Assembly: GCF_024707545.1 (NCBI RefSeq)
Contig: NZ_CP062229.1
Location: forward strand, 1,961,001 to 2,025,000
Source: Mesorhizobium onobrychidis
Lineage (GTDB): Bacteria; Pseudomonadota; Alphaproteobacteria; Rhizobiales; Rhizobiaceae
Length of the DNA: 64,000 nt
Reading direction: 5' to 3'
The notes under the pieces were generated by a model, which ran no database searches, was not told the DNA's origin, and worked only from the letters and a program-made list of their open reading frames with translations. Both the position numbers and the translations under genes were made by a program. Positions 1-10,363 of the stretch are shown piece after piece; the stretch's first letter is position 1, and every line of letters starts with the position of its first letter.

Positions 1-238
1 CGGGAACGTCCAGGCCGTCGTCCCGCCATTTGCGCAGCAATTCGTGGCCGCCCATGCCGGGCAGGCCGAGATCGAGCAGGATCAGGTCCGGCTTCTCCGT
101 CTCCATCAGTTCGATCGCCGTCTTGGCGTTTGGCGCCTCACTGATCGCATAGCCCTGGCTGCCAAGGCCGACGCGAAGCAGCTTGCGGATCGGCGGTTCG
201 TCATCGACGACCAATATCCTGACGTCCAGGATCGTCAT
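1..238 (-). CDS. kdpE: KdpE response regulator, N-terminal part (runs off the window)
   Basis: The N-terminal 79 residues of an OmpR/PhoB-type response regulator are visible; the gene continues past the left edge. The receiver domain shows ILVVDDEPPIRKLLR near the start (acidic pocket DDE) and LILLDLGLPGMGG with the phospho-acceptor Asp. The ATG overlaps the kdpD stop in an ATGA, so the two are translationally coupled. Known role: with KdpD it activates the kdp operon at low potassium or under osmotic stress. The C-terminal DNA-binding domain lies outside the window. Confidence 0.93.
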   Translation of the reverse strand, partial: MTILDVRILVVDDEPPIRKLLRVGLGSQGYAISEAPNAKTAIELMETEKPDLILLDLGLPGMGGHELLRKWRDDGLDVP

Positions 239-2952
239 GGCAAGTCATCCATGTCGGGATAGTCCACACGTTGGCCCGTCGGCACCGGCATCCTGATGGT
301 GAAAACCGCACCCGAGCGGTCGGTCCTGTTGGCCGCCGAAATCGTCCCGCCCATCGCCTCGATGAAGCCGCGGCAGATCGAGAGCCCGAGCCCGGTGCCG
401 GCACGGACCTGGTCGCCCTTGCGCACCCGGTGGAACGTGTCGAAAATGCGCTCCAGATCCGCTGGCGGAATGCCCGGTCCCTCATCCATGATCTGCAGGA
501 TGACGGAACCATTGTCGGCCCAGCCCTGCAGGCGGATCGTCGAACCTGGCGGCGCATATTTAGCGGCGTTGTCGAGGAGGTTGAACAGCGCTTGCTCGAA
601 CAGGACGGGGTCGAGCCTCAACATCGGCAGATCCGCGGGAATGTCCATTTCGGTCTTGTGTTCGCCGATGATTTTCCTGGCCCGATGCAAGGCGGTGCCG
701 ACAATGTCGCCGACATAGTGGAATGCGTAGTTCGGCTCCATCGCACCGGATTCGATCTTTGTCATGTCGAGCAGATTGGCGATGAAGCGGTTCAGTCGCT
801 CCGATTCGTCAAGCACGGTCGACAGCAGCTCCGCCCGATCCGCTTCGGGAAGCGCCGGCGCAAATTCCCGCAAGGTGCCGGCGGCGCCCATGATGGCGGC
901 AAGCGGTGTTTTCAGGTCATGGGAAATCGAGGTCAGCAGCGCCGAGCGCAGGCGGTCCGCCTCGGCCTCGAGCTTGGCCCGGTCGACGTCGGCAACAAGC
1001 TGGATGCGCTCGATGGCGACTGCCGCTTGATCGGCGAGCGCGTCGAGAAGGCGCTTCTGTTCTGGAGTCAGCAACGGGCCTTGCTTGTCGTTGTCGAGGC
1101 CGACGACGCCGACGGCGGTGCGCCCCGTCCGCAACGGCAGATAGAGGCGTCTTGCTCCGGGAAGCGTGTCGGCGCCGCGGCCCGCGGGGCGATCGTGCTC
1201 CCAGGCCCAACGGGCGGCCGCGATGTCGGCCTCAGCCAGCGTGTCGTCGGGAGGATAGCCGGCCTTGACGGTGATCGAGCCGTTTTCCGGCAGCAGCAGC
1301 ACCACGCGCAGCTTCAGCATCGAGGCAATCTGGAAGGCAGTTGCCCAGAGCACGTCGTCAAGCGTGCCAGCGCCGGCGAGCTTCTTCGAGAAGAGATAGA
1401 TATCTTCCGTGGCGCGTGCCCGCGAGCGGGCAGCGACCGCCTGTCGCTGCACGCGCACTGTCAGATTGCTGGCAATGACCGCAACAACCAGGAAGACAGC
1501 CAGCGCAACGATGCTCTCCGGATCCTGGATCGTCAGCGTGTAACGTGGTTCCAGGAAGAAATAGTTGAAGGCAATGGCGCTGATGAGGCAGGCATACAAA
1601 GCTGGCCAGAGACCGCCGGTCACCGCCGAAGTCAGAACCCCGATGAGAAAGATGATCGCCAGGTTGCGGACGTCGAGAAACTGGTGGAGAAGGACGGCGA
1701 AGGCGAGCGAGCCAACAACATAGGCCGTGGCCTTGAGATAGGGCCAGATCTCGAATTGCCACTGCTCGTCCGCAGCCTTGACGGTCCTCGACGTCGCCTC
1801 GGCGTTGCGTTCGTTTCCCGAAATGACATGGACGCTGATGTCGCCGGCATTGCGGATGAGATCATAAGTGAGCGAGCCTTCGATCAATTCCCGCCAGCGC
1901 GATCGGGTCGGCCTGCCGATCACGATATGGGTGAAGTTGTTCGCGGTCGCATGGCGAACGATGTCCTGCGCGACGTTCTGACCTGGAATGGTCGTTACCT
2001 CCGCGCCGAGCTGCTCGGCAAGGCGCAGCAGAGTCGCTAGCCGATCCTTGTCCTCCTCTGACATCCCGGCTGAACGAGGGGTATCGACATGAAGCGCCGT
2101 CCAGGGGGCGCGGAGCCGGTCGGCCAATCTCCGCGCATAGCGGACACGGGCCGCCCCGCCCGGACGCGCGTCGACGCAGACGAGAACCCTTTCCCCCGCC
2201 GCCCAGGGCCCGGGTATGGCGTGGGCCTGCATGTGGATCAGCAACTGCTCGTCGACGCGCTGGGCGGTGCGGCGGAGCGCCAGTTCCCTGAGCGCCGTCA
2301 GATTGCCCGGCGAGAAATAGTTCTCGATCGCGCGCTGGGCGGTGCTGGGGATATAGACCTTGCCTTCCTCGAGCCGCTTGATCAGGTCGTCGGGCGTGAG
2401 ATCGATGATCTCGATGTCGTCGGCCTGGTCGATGATGGAGTCTGGAACCGTCTCGCGCACCCTGACGCGCGTGATCTGCGCCACGACATCGTTCAGGCTC
2501 TCGACATGCTGGATGTTGAGCGTCGTGTAGACGTCGATACCGTGCGTCAGGATTTCCTGAACGTCGAGATAGCGCTTGGGATGGCGGCTGCCCGGCGCGT
2601 TGGTATGGGCAAGCTCGTCGACGAGGACCAGCGCCGGACGCCGGGCAAGGATGGCATCGAGGTCCATTTCCTCGAGGATGCGCCCCTTGTAGTCGACCTG
2701 GTGACGGGGAATCACCTCATAGCCATCGACCAGCACCTGGGTTTCCTTGCGGCCGTGCGTTTCGACGACGCCGATCACCACGTCCACCCCGTCGGCCAGT
2801 CTTGCACGGCCCGACATCAGCATTTCATAGGTCTTGCCGACACCGGGTGCTGCGCCCAGGAATATCCGCAGACGACCGCGCGCCTCCCGCTCCGCATGAT
2901 CAAGCAGCGCGTCGGGTGAGGGTCTGGTTTCGTTGCGGCTGTCGTCCGGCAT
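235..2952 (-). CDS. kdpD: KdpD potassium/turgor sensor histidine kinase
   Basis: 905 residues, the normal length for KdpD. The order is: N-terminal KdpD domain with a Walker A-like GAAPGVGKT near residue 35, a universal-stress-protein-like domain, four closely spaced membrane segments at about residues 400-500, a GAF-like region, then HisKA with SHDLKTPLAAI (phospho-accepting His about residue 678) and HATPase_c with N-box NLLDNAAKYAPPG and G-box DEGPGIPP. It sits 52 bp downstream of kdpC and overlaps kdpE by 4 bp, so it closes the structural operon. Membrane-bound; senses potassium or turgor and phosphorylates KdpE. Confidence 0.97.
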   Translation of the reverse strand: MPDDSRNETRPSPDALLDHAEREARGRLRIFLGAAPGVGKTYEMLMSGRARLADGVDVVIGVVETHGRKETQVLVDGYEVIPRHQVDYKGRILEEMDLDAILARRPALVLVDELAHTNAPGSRHPKRYLDVQEILTHGIDVYTTLNIQHVESLNDVVAQITRVRVRETVPDSIIDQADDIEIIDLTPDDLIKRLEEGKVYIPSTAQRAIENYFSPGNLTALRELALRRTAQRVDEQLLIHMQAHAIPGPWAAGERVLVCVDARPGGAARVRYARRLADRLRAPWTALHVDTPRSAGMSEEDKDRLATLLRLAEQLGAEVTTIPGQNVAQDIVRHATANNFTHIVIGRPTRSRWRELIEGSLTYDLIRNAGDISVHVISGNERNAEATSRTVKAADEQWQFEIWPYLKATAYVVGSLAFAVLLHQFLDVRNLAIIFLIGVLTSAVTGGLWPALYACLISAIAFNYFFLEPRYTLTIQDPESIVALAVFLVVAVIASNLTVRVQRQAVAARSRARATEDIYLFSKKLAGAGTLDDVLWATAFQIASMLKLRVVLLLPENGSITVKAGYPPDDTLAEADIAAARWAWEHDRPAGRGADTLPGARRLYLPLRTGRTAVGVVGLDNDKQGPLLTPEQKRLLDALADQAAVAIERIQLVADVDRAKLEAEADRLRSALLTSISHDLKTPLAAIMGAAGTLREFAPALPEADRAELLSTVLDESERLNRFIANLLDMTKIESGAMEPNYAFHYVGDIVGTALHRARKIIGEHKTEMDIPADLPMLRLDPVLFEQALFNLLDNAAKYAPPGSTIRLQGWADNGSVILQIMDEGPGIPPADLERIFDTFHRVRKGDQVRAGTGLGLSICRGFIEAMGGTISAANRTDRSGAVFTIRMPVPTGQRVDYPDMDDLP

Positions 2953-3004
2953 CAGAATCGATCATGAATGGCGCCGGGGATGGTGTCGATCCCCGCCCCA
3001 CCAT

Positions 3005-3574
3005 TCATTGCTTGGTGGCCTCGTCCAGCGCCAGATTGAGCGCCAGCACATTGACTACCGGCTCTCCCATGAAGCCGAGTTCGCGATCCTCGACATGGCT
3101 GTCGACAAGGGCTTTAACCCTGGCTTCGTCAACGCCCCTGGCCTTGGCCACCCTGGTAACCTGGAAATAGGCGGCCTCGGGGCTGATATGCGGATCGAGG
3201 CCGCTGCCTGAAGTCGTGACCAGATCCATCGGCACCGGCTGGTCCGGATTTTCCGCCTTCAGTCTGTCGGCATCGCCCTTGATGCGGTCGATCAGCTTGG
3301 GGTTGGTCGGCCCGAGATTCGAACCGCTCGAAGCTGCGGCGTTGTAGCCGTCGCCGGCAGCCGACGGCCGGCCATGGAAATAGCGCTCGCTGGCAAAAGC
3401 CTGGCCGATCAGTTCGGAGCCGACGATCTTGCCGTCCTTCTCGATCAGGCTGCCATTGGCCTGGTTGGGGAACAGGGCCTGGGCGATGCCGGTCATGCCG
3501 ATCGGATAGATCAGGCCGGTAAGGATGGTGAAGAAAACGATCATGGTGATCGCGGGTCTGATTTGCTTGAGCAT
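3005..3574 (-). CDS. kdpC: Potassium-transporting ATPase subunit C
   Basis: 189 residues. A single N-terminal membrane segment (about residues 8-30) is followed by a periplasmic domain with the KdpC hallmarks [20 protein letters not shown] and DPHISPEAA. KdpC stabilises the KdpFABC complex and affects ATP binding by KdpB. It lies 12 bp downstream of kdpB and is followed by kdpD. Confidence 0.97.
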   Translation of the reverse strand: MLKQIRPAITMIVFFTILTGLIYPIGMTGIAQALFPNQANGSLIEKDGKIVGSELIGQAFASERYFHGRPSAAGDGYNAAASSGSNLGPTNPKLIDRIKGDADRLKAENPDQPVPMDLVTTSGSGLDPHISPEAAYFQVTRVAKARGVDEARVKALVDSHVEDRELGFMGEPVVNVLALNLALDEATKQ

Positions 3575-3586
3575 GGACTTAATTCC

Positions 3587-5680
3587 TTATGCGAGGCCAA
3601 TCGCGGTGATGGCCATATCGATCGCCTTGATGCCGACGAAGGGGACAATGATGCCGCCGAGGCCGTAGACAAGAAGGTTGCGGCTGAGCAGCGCGCCCGC
3701 GCCGATCGCGCGATATCTGACGCCTCTCAGCGACAGCGGGATCAGCGCGATGATGATCAGTGCGTTGAAGATGATGGCCGAGAGAATGGCGCTCTGCGGC
3801 GTTGCCAGATGCATGATGTTGAGCGCCTGCAGCGGACCTGATGTCTGCCCCGGCGCGATGTAGAAGACGGCGAATATTGCCGGGATGATGGCAAAATACT
3901 TGGCCACGTCGTTGGCGATGGAGAAGGTCGTCAGCGAGCCGCGCGTCATCAGCAGCGCCTTGCCGATTTCCACGATCTCGATCAGCTTGGTCGGATCGCT
4001 GTCGAGGTCGACCATATTGCCGGCTTCGCGTGCGGCGACCGTGCCGGTGTTCATCGCAACGCCGACATCGGCCTGCGCAAGGGCGGGCGCATCATTGGTG
4101 CCGTCGCCGCACATGGCGACGAGCTTGCCCTTGGCCTGTTCGTCGCGGATGAGCTTCAGCTTGTCCTCGGGCGTCGCCTGGGCAAGAAAATCATCGACGC
4201 CGGCCTCCGCCGCGATCGCCGCCGCCGTCATCGGATTGTCGCCGGTGATCATCACCGTGCGGATCCCCATCTTGCGCAGTTCGGCGAAGCGTTCCCTGAT
4301 GCCGCCTTTGACGATGTCCTTGAGATGGACGACGCCGAGCAGGCGTCCGTCGCGCTCGACCGCCAGCGGCGTGCCGCCGGATTTGGCGATGTCGTCGGCG
4401 ATCGCCTGCAGGTCGCGGACGATGTCGCTGCTGGGGCGCGTACCATGCGTGGCGACGGTCGACTGATTGACGTGGGCGAGCACCGAATCGACCGCGCCCT
4501 TGCGAACCGACGAGCCGTCGATGTCGACGCCGCTCATGCGGGTTTGCGCGGTGAAGGGCACGAAAGCGGCATGCAGTGTTGCCATGTCGCGGGCACGGAT
4601 GGCGTATTTCTCCTTCGCCAGCACGACGATCGAGCGGCCTTCCGGCGTTTCATCGGCAAGCGAGGCCAACTGTGCAGCGTCGGCCAGCTCCTGCTCGGTG
4701 ACGCCCTTGACCGGGCGGAATGCCGTCGCCTGGCGATTGCCGAGCGTGATCGTGCCGGTCTTGTCGAGCAGCAGCGTGTCGACGTCGCCAGCCGCCTCTA
4801 CGGCGCGGCCCGACATCGCCAGCACGTTGAACCGTACCAGGCGATCCATGCCGGCGATGCCGATGGCCGAAAGCAGCGCCCCGATCGTCGTCGGGATCAA
4901 GGTGACGAACAGGGCGACCAGGACGGTCACCGAGATGTAGCCGCCCGAATAGGAGGCGAAACTCGGGATCGTCGCCGTCGCCAGCACGAAGATCAGCGTC
5001 ATGCCGACGAGCAGGATGTTGAGCGCGATCTCGTTGGGCGTCTTCTGGCGCTCGGCGCCTTCGACCAGCGAGATCATGCGGTCGAGGAACGTATGGCCGG
5101 AGGCCGCGGTGATGCGCACGCGGATCCAGTCGGACAATACCTGCGTGCCGCCGGTCACCGCCGAACGGTCGCCGCCGGATTCACGGATCACCGGAGCAGA
5201 TTCGCCGGTGATCGCCGCCTCGTTGACCGAAGCGACGCCTTCGATCACCTCGCCGTCCGATGGAATGATGTCGCCAGCCTCGACGAGCACCACGTCGCCG
5301 ACCTTCAGGCTGGTGCCGGGTACCCGCTTGAACTTGGTGCGGTCGTCGCCGCTCAACAGCTTGGCCTCGGCCTCGGTGCGCGCCTTGCGCAGCGAATCGG
5401 CCTGCGCCTTGCCTCGGCCTTCGGCGACCGCTTCGGCGAAGTTGGCGAAAAGCACGGTGAACCACAGCCAGATGATGATCTGCAGCGAGAAGCCGAGATC
5501 GCCGCCACCAGTGACAAGATCCTTGACGAACAGGACTGACGTGAGCGCCGAGACGACAGCGACGACGAACATCACCGGATTGCGCATCAAGGTGCGCGGG
5601 TTCAGTTTCCTGAAGGCCCCGTCGATGGCGGGCAGCAGGATGCGGGCATCCATGATAACAGCGGATTTGGACTGGCTCAT
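3587..5680 (-). CDS. kdpB: Potassium-transporting P-type ATPase subunit B
   Basis: 697 residues; the catalytic P-type ATPase subunit. TGES of the actuator domain is at residues 158-161, the phosphorylation motif DKTGT starts at Asp306, and the hinge motif [18 protein letters not shown] is present later. About seven membrane segments. It energises potassium import through KdpA. Its ATG overlaps the stop of the upstream 70-codon small membrane ORF (ATGA), which argues that the small ORF is translated. Confidence 0.98.
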   Translation of the reverse strand: MSQSKSAVIMDARILLPAIDGAFRKLNPRTLMRNPVMFVVAVVSALTSVLFVKDLVTGGGDLGFSLQIIIWLWFTVLFANFAEAVAEGRGKAQADSLRKARTEAEAKLLSGDDRTKFKRVPGTSLKVGDVVLVEAGDIIPSDGEVIEGVASVNEAAITGESAPVIRESGGDRSAVTGGTQVLSDWIRVRITAASGHTFLDRMISLVEGAERQKTPNEIALNILLVGMTLIFVLATATIPSFASYSGGYISVTVLVALFVTLIPTTIGALLSAIGIAGMDRLVRFNVLAMSGRAVEAAGDVDTLLLDKTGTITLGNRQATAFRPVKGVTEQELADAAQLASLADETPEGRSIVVLAKEKYAIRARDMATLHAAFVPFTAQTRMSGVDIDGSSVRKGAVDSVLAHVNQSTVATHGTRPSSDIVRDLQAIADDIAKSGGTPLAVERDGRLLGVVHLKDIVKGGIRERFAELRKMGIRTVMITGDNPMTAAAIAAEAGVDDFLAQATPEDKLKLIRDEQAKGKLVAMCGDGTNDAPALAQADVGVAMNTGTVAAREAGNMVDLDSDPTKLIEIVEIGKALLMTRGSLTTFSIANDVAKYFAIIPAIFAVFYIAPGQTSGPLQALNIMHLATPQSAILSAIIFNALIIIALIPLSLRGVRYRAIGAGALLSRNLLVYGLGGIIVPFVGIKAIDMAITAIGLA

Positions 5681-5889
5681 TTAGTGGCTCCAGTATCGAT
5701 GTTGTTGGATGGCACCGATCGATCGTATGCCGAAAGAAGATGCGGAAGCCCGGAGGCCAGCAGCCAGATCACGATCATGACGGCCGCAATGCCGAAGAAC
5801 GTGGACATGGTCGGGAAAGGAGGCGGGGTTGCTCCCTTTTGATCGGCTCGATGTCGAATCTTGCGGCGTATGGTTTCGAACCAGGACAT
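5677..5889 (-). CDS. Small single-pass membrane protein between kdpA and kdpB
   Basis: 70-residue ORF filling the gap between kdpA and kdpB. It has a basic N-terminus ([15 protein letters not shown]), then one strong membrane segment ([19 protein letters not shown]), then a short polar tail. Its TGA overlaps the kdpB ATG in an ATGA, the same coupling as kdpD-kdpE. The start at 5889 is an inference; an in-frame ATG about 27 codons downstream would leave only the membrane segment and tail. It is not KdpF, which is separately present upstream of kdpA. I know of no assigned function; an accessory Kdp subunit is the natural hypothesis. Confidence 0.6.
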   Translation of the reverse strand: MSWFETIRRKIRHRADQKGATPPPFPTMSTFFGIAAVMIVIWLLASGLPHLLSAYDRSVPSNNIDTGATK

Positions 5890-5914
5890 GACATTGATCC
5901 AAGGTGGGGCGGTT

Positions 5915-7618
5915 TCAGAACGTCTGCCCGTGGATGCCAGCCAGGTGCTCGACGATCGGTCCGACCGCCAGCGCCGGGAAGAAGGTGAGGCCACCGACGA
6001 TCAGAATGACGCCGACCAGAAGCCCGACGAACAGCGGCCCGTCGGTCGGGAAGGTGCCGGCGGAGGCGGGCAACGTCTTCTTGGCGACAAGCGAACCGGC
6101 GATCGCCAGAGCCGGGATGATGACCAGGAAGCGGCCCATCAACATGCCGATGCCGAGCGTGATGTTGTACCAGGGCGTGTTGCCGGTCAGGCCGCCAAAG
6201 GCCGAGCCGTTGTTGGCGGCAGCCGAGGTGTAGGCATAGAGAACCTCGGAGAAGCCGTGCGGGCCGGCATTGGCTATGGAAGCGACGCCTGTCGGCAGCA
6301 CCACCGCGATGGCGGTGAAGATCAGCATCGCCAGCGGCAGGCAGAGAATGGCGAGCATCGCCATCTTGATCTCCTTGGCTTCGATCTTCTTGCCGAGATA
6401 TTCGGGCGTGCGTCCGACCATCAGTCCGGCGACGAAGACGGCGATCACGATGTACATCAGGATGCCGTAGAGACCGGCGCCGACACCGCCGACAATGACC
6501 TCGCCGAGCTGCATGTTGATGATCGGGATCATGCCGCCAAGCGCAGTGAAGCTGTCATGCATGGCGTTGACGGCGCCGCAGGACGCGGCCGTGGTGATGA
6601 CCGCAAACAGCGCCGACAAAGCGATGCCGAAGCGCGTTTCCTTGCCTTCCATGTTGCCGCCGTCGATGCCCAGCGCATGAACCAGCGGATTGCCTGATGC
6701 TTCCGCCCAGTAGCAGACGGCGACGCCGGCGATGAAGAGGACGCCCATCGCGGTCAAGATCGCCCAACCCTGGCGCTGGTTGCCGTTCGTACGGCCGAAG
6801 ACGTTGGTCAGCGCCGCACCGATAGCGAAGATCGAAACCATCTGGATCAGGTTCGAGATCGCATCGGGATTTTCGAAAGGGTGCGCGGCATTGGCGTTGA
6901 AGAAGCCGCCGCCATTGGTGCCGAGCATCTTGATGGCGATCTGCGAGGCTGCTGGCCCGACCGCGATCGTCTGCCGCGCGCCCTCCAATGTTGTGGCGTC
7001 GATATAGGCGCTGAGCGTCTGCGGTATGCCGAGATAGACATAGACCAGCGTCAGCACGATGCAGAGCGGCAGCAGCAGGTAAAGGGTGCACCGGGTCATA
7101 TCGACCCAGAAATTGCCGATCGATTTGCCGGAGGCCTTGGTGAAGCCGCGGATCAGCGCGATTGCGATGGCGATACCGGTCGCCGCGGACAGGAAGTTCT
7201 GCACGGTGAGGCCGGCCACCTGCACGAGATAGGACATTGTGCTTTCGCCGCCGTAGTTCTGCCAGTTGGTGTTGGTCATGAAGCTGGCGGCGGTGTTGAA
7301 GGCGAGACCGGGTTCGACGGCGCTCATACCGGCCGGATTGTAAGGCAGGCTGCCTTGCAGCCGCTGTAGGAAGTAAAGCACCAGGAAACCGGCCAGGTTG
7401 AAGAACAGCAGGGCCGCCGCATAGGTGGTCCAGTGCTGCTCCTCACGCTCGCTGGTTCCCGAGATGCGATAAAGACTCCGCTCGACAGGGCCCAAAATTG
7501 GCGAGAGGAATGTGCGGTCGCCGCTGAAAACGCGATACATGTAGCCGCCGAGCGGCTTCACGAGCAAAACGACGATCCCGCAATAGACGAGGATCTGTAT
7601 CCATCCGTTGAAAGTCAT
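5915..7618 (-). CDS. kdpA: Potassium-transporting ATPase subunit A (channel-like subunit)
   Basis: 567 residues, polytopic. It has the KdpA signature [10 protein letters not shown] at residues 115-124 (first pore loop) and GTNGGGFFN at 233-241 (second selectivity-filter region). KdpA belongs to the superfamily of K+ transporters and forms the ion-conducting subunit of KdpFABC. It lies 33 bp downstream of kdpF and is followed by a small membrane ORF and kdpB. Confidence 0.98.
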   Translation of the reverse strand: MTFNGWIQILVYCGIVVLLVKPLGGYMYRVFSGDRTFLSPILGPVERSLYRISGTSEREEQHWTTYAAALLFFNLAGFLVLYFLQRLQGSLPYNPAGMSAVEPGLAFNTAASFMTNTNWQNYGGESTMSYLVQVAGLTVQNFLSAATGIAIAIALIRGFTKASGKSIGNFWVDMTRCTLYLLLPLCIVLTLVYVYLGIPQTLSAYIDATTLEGARQTIAVGPAASQIAIKMLGTNGGGFFNANAAHPFENPDAISNLIQMVSIFAIGAALTNVFGRTNGNQRQGWAILTAMGVLFIAGVAVCYWAEASGNPLVHALGIDGGNMEGKETRFGIALSALFAVITTAASCGAVNAMHDSFTALGGMIPIINMQLGEVIVGGVGAGLYGILMYIVIAVFVAGLMVGRTPEYLGKKIEAKEIKMAMLAILCLPLAMLIFTAIAVVLPTGVASIANAGPHGFSEVLYAYTSAAANNGSAFGGLTGNTPWYNITLGIGMLMGRFLVIIPALAIAGSLVAKKTLPASAGTFPTDGPLFVGLLVGVILIVGGLTFFPALAVGPIVEHLAGIHGQTF

Positions 7619-7651
7619 TGAAATAGCTTTCCGTGCCTTCGCCAGTTGCCG

Positions 7652-7741
7652 TTAGAAACGTTCTGGGCGAACGAGGGCGTATGTCAGGTAGGCGAGAAGG
7701 AACAAGGTCACAGCGCCACCAAGGATGTAATCGACAAGCAT
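7652..7741 (-). CDS. kdpF: KdpF small stabilising subunit
   Basis: 29-codon ORF that starts MLVDYILGGAVTLFLLAYLT and ends ALVRPERF. The single membrane helix and the C-terminal xxRPERF tail are typical of KdpF, a lipid-like stabiliser of the KdpABC complex. Position directly upstream of kdpA is the classical one. It is easily missed because of its length. Confidence 0.92.
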   Translation of the reverse strand: MLVDYILGGAVTLFLLAYLTYALVRPERF

Positions 7742-7757
7742 GTTGTGATCCTTCCGC

Positions 7758-7838
7758 CTAAAGACTGTCGCAGGCTTTGATGAAGGCGAAGAACAGGGCG
7801 AAAAATAAAAACCCTATTCCGAGAACGATGATGTCCAT
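7758..7838 (-). CDS. Conserved-looking 26-residue membrane peptide upstream of kdpF
   Basis: 26-codon ORF starting MDIIVLGIGFLFFALFFAFI and ending KACDSL, i.e. one hydrophobic helix with a short K-A-C-D tail. A Shine-Dalgarno sequence (aaggagc) lies 8 nt before the ATG, and the ORF ends 16 bp before kdpF. From memory, similar tiny peptides ending in xRACDRL sit upstream of kdpF in other proteobacteria, so it is probably the first gene of the operon. No function is established to my knowledge. Confidence 0.72.
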   Translation of the reverse strand: MDIIVLGIGFLFFALFFAFIKACDSL

Positions 7839-8009
7839 CGGACTTGCTCCTTATTTTCGTTTTGCACTGCCTTGCCTGCAGCCGGCAGGTTTGAAGTCAT
7901 GTGAAGACACTCGGTCGCGACGGTAATGGCGACCAAGATAAGTCCTTCCCAACGGAATATGGATCAAAACCCCATAAAGGTTCGAGCCGGGGCAAAGAGG
8001 AAAGAAATA

Positions 8010-8028
8010 AAAATCCTATAGGGATTTT
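8010..8028. promoter_or_regulatory. AT-rich dyad between the kdp operon and the upstream gene
   Basis: AAAATCC-TATAG-GGATTTT, a perfect 7-bp inverted repeat in the 246-bp gap upstream of the kdp operon. It is about 170 bp from the first small kdp ORF and 57 bp past the stop of the upstream gene. It could be an operator or the end signal of the upstream transcript. It does not resemble the T-rich E. coli KdpE box closely. Confidence 0.3.
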
Positions 8029-8084
8029 GCGGTCACGATCTCAGCGCACGGCGTTTAAGACAATCGGCGCGAAGCTGCCGAAAA

Positions 8085-9584
8085 TCAAGGTTCGCGCGTG
8101 TAGATCACGGCGTAGTCGTCCGCATACGCCCGCTTCCAGCCCAGTTCGCCGAAGAATGGAATGCGGCTGTCGTCCGGCGTCAGCAAGGCCCAGTCTATCG
8201 CATGCTTCTCGAGCTGCGCTTCGAGGACAGGCTTTCCGCCGCTGCGTCCTGTCTCGGCATCTGTCTTCATAAAGCCGTTGAGAAAGAGCTGATCTGTCCG
8301 GCCGTCGATGAATGTCTTGATTCCATGGAAAATCAAGCTGCCGCCGAAGTTGTAGGAATTCAGGACATTGCCTGACAGATGATGGCTTTCGACGAATGCG
8401 AGCGCATCCTTGGCCGAAGTCTTCTGGCTCGGCGCGACCGGATAGGCGCTCGTCAGCATTGCGGTTGCCGCCAGCAGCAAAACGCCTGCCACGCCGCAGA
8501 TCCGGTAAAATCGCTCTGCGAAAAACCGTTCCAGCCCGTCGCGCCTGTCGGACATCCATTTCGCCAGGGAAAGTGCGGGATATTGCTCCGCAATCTCGGC
8601 CGCAAGCACGATCGGGACCAGCAGAAAGAACAGGTACATGAAGCGCAGATGGGTGAGATAGATATGCAAGGCAAAGACGATGAACAGCGCCTTCGCCCAG
8701 CCGATGCGAAGTTTCGACACAAGCAGCGCGAAAACGAACAGTAGGATCCCCACTTCCTGGAACCGTTGATCCGAGGCGTCGAACGGTTTCCATTCGATAA
8801 TCAAGGGAACCGCTTCATTGCCATAGGCTACGGTGAAAGTGGCAAGGATGGCCTTGATGCCATAGGGATTGATCAAGCTGACCACCGGGCAGAGCAGTCC
8901 GAAGGCAACCCATTTGCCAAGGAGTACGGGGTTGGACAGGCGGGTTCGCACTAGAACATCGAGGCCGGCGAAAGCCGCGATGACGAAGCCGATGGTAAAG
9001 GTCGCGTGGAGATTGGCCCATAGGACCAGCAAGGCAAGCAGCCACAGAGGCGGTCCCTGCTCATCGCGCGTTGCGCGAAAAAGCATTGCGGTCCAGATCA
9101 CGATGATGGGCAAGGTGAAGATGTGCGGACGCGCGGTGTAGATCGGGGAGATCAAGGCCGCCGCGAACAAGGCCAGTCCCACTGCCGCCGTCGGTCTCAA
9201 CCAGGTGCTGAGATACCATGACAGCAGCGCGCCCGTCAGGGCGATGGTTGAGATGATCAGTACCGCCACGCCGTTCCAGCCACTTGCCGTGTAGGCGAGC
9301 GCAAGGAGAACCTGTCCAAGCCATTCCTTGGCGATCCACGGGTGTCCGGCGAAGGTATGAGAATAGCTGTCGACAACCGGGAACGTACGATTTGCCAGCA
9401 GATCGAGCCCCACCTTGACCTGCCACCAACAGTCGGGGTCCTGCAGGATGGCTTGGGCGTGGGCGGAAAGCGCGAATGCCACGAGAGGTGCGACGAGCAG
9501 GCAGAACATCGCCCTGGCCCGCTGCGCGTCGTTGACCGACGACGCGGTCGCAACGGTCGCTACGGTCGCCTGAATCCCGTTCAT
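8085..9584 (-). CDS. Polytopic membrane protein of unknown function (GT-C-like)
   Basis: 499 residues with about ten hydrophobic segments, a large first loop after the first helix (LQDPDCWWQVKVGLDLL, then SYSHTFAGHPWIAKEWLGQV) and a soluble C-terminal domain of about 110 residues (from about TSAKDALAFVESHH). An acidic/aromatic first external loop followed by many helices is reminiscent of GT-C membrane glycosyltransferases, but I see no diagnostic catalytic motif. It is the last gene of a three-gene minus-strand cluster with a GT2 glycosyltransferase and a methyltransferase, which points to glycan or lipid-linked sugar modification at the membrane. Confidence 0.7.
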   Translation of the reverse strand: MNGIQATVATVATASSVNDAQRARAMFCLLVAPLVAFALSAHAQAILQDPDCWWQVKVGLDLLANRTFPVVDSYSHTFAGHPWIAKEWLGQVLLALAYTASGWNGVAVLIISTIALTGALLSWYLSTWLRPTAAVGLALFAAALISPIYTARPHIFTLPIIVIWTAMLFRATRDEQGPPLWLLALLVLWANLHATFTIGFVIAAFAGLDVLVRTRLSNPVLLGKWVAFGLLCPVVSLINPYGIKAILATFTVAYGNEAVPLIIEWKPFDASDQRFQEVGILLFVFALLVSKLRIGWAKALFIVFALHIYLTHLRFMYLFFLLVPIVLAAEIAEQYPALSLAKWMSDRRDGLERFFAERFYRICGVAGVLLLAATAMLTSAYPVAPSQKTSAKDALAFVESHHLSGNVLNSYNFGGSLIFHGIKTFIDGRTDQLFLNGFMKTDAETGRSGGKPVLEAQLEKHAIDWALLTPDDSRIPFFGELGWKRAYADDYAVIYTREP

Positions 9585-9661
9585 ATCATAGCTCCAGGCC
9601 GCTCTGCGGCAGATCGATTGGCGGTTTCAGCTTGTCGCTCATCCGAGGGCAGGGCGTCCGC

Positions 9662-10363
9662 TCAAACGGCAGGCTTGACCGCATGCACGAAATATTGGGC
9701 TCCCATAGGCATCCAGGTCAGGAAGCGCTCCAAGGGTCGCAATCTTGCGAGCATGCGTGGGAAAAAGATCCGGTAAACGACGTCGGATTTGGAGAAGCCG
9801 GCCGCAGCCATTCGCTTGCGCACGTCGCGGCTGTTGATCAGGATTGCGTTCTCGTCGAAAGCACAGTTTCGCACCACGTGCGTCGTCAGCGGATTCCAGG
9901 GATTGTGCTCGAACAAAAAGAAGCTGCCACCACCGGTCAGCACTCTCTCGATCTCCTTGATCAGGCCGACATGGAGATTTTCGGGGATGTGATGGAACAC
10001 GCAGGCGGCAAAGGCGAGGTCGAAACTTGCGTCGTCGTAAGGGATCGTTTCGCCGTCGAAGTGCCTGAAATCGGCCTGGCCGGGAAAGCGCTGGCGGGCG
10101 ATGTCGAGCGACTGCGACGAGGGGTCGAGCAAGGTGATTTCGCTGTCGGGAAATGCGGCGCGCATAGGTCCAAGCGAATTGCCGACACCCGCGCCGAAGT
10201 CGAGTATCCGCCGCGGCTTCACGCCTGAGCGGGCGAGCCTTGCCGCGACATCGTCGATCTTGTACTGCGCGAAGAAATCCGGGGTTTCGCCGCTCAGCCG
10301 GATACTTGCGGCATGCTGCTGCTGATACTCCAGCGCGAACTGGTCAAACTCGGCCTGAAGCAC
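9662..10363 (-). CDS. Class I SAM-dependent methyltransferase
   Basis: 233 residues, GTG start. Motif I is LDFGAGVGNSLGPMR (about residue 58), followed by the acidic end of strand beta-2 in SEITLLDPSSQSL and by motif-IV-like DLAFAACVFHHIPE, as in the Methyltransf_11/UbiE-type fold. The substrate is unknown. The start lies inside the 3' end of the upstream glycosyltransferase gene (20-bp overlap), so the two are probably translated together and act on the same glycan or lipid product. Confidence 0.85.
   Translation of the reverse strand: MLQAEFDQFALEYQQQHAASIRLSGETPDFFAQYKIDDVAARLARSGVKPRRILDFGAGVGNSLGPMRAAFPDSEITLLDPSSQSLDIARQRFPGQADFRHFDGETIPYDDASFDLAFAACVFHHIPENLHVGLIKEIERVLTGGGSFFLFEHNPWNPLTTHVVRNCAFDENAILINSRDVRKRMAAAGFSKSDVVYRIFFPRMLARLRPLERFLTWMPMGAQYFVHAVKPAV

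Noticed and set aside
271..2040. 589-codon plus-strand frame opposite kdpD
   Set aside because: Shadow of kdpD, no recognisable protein features.
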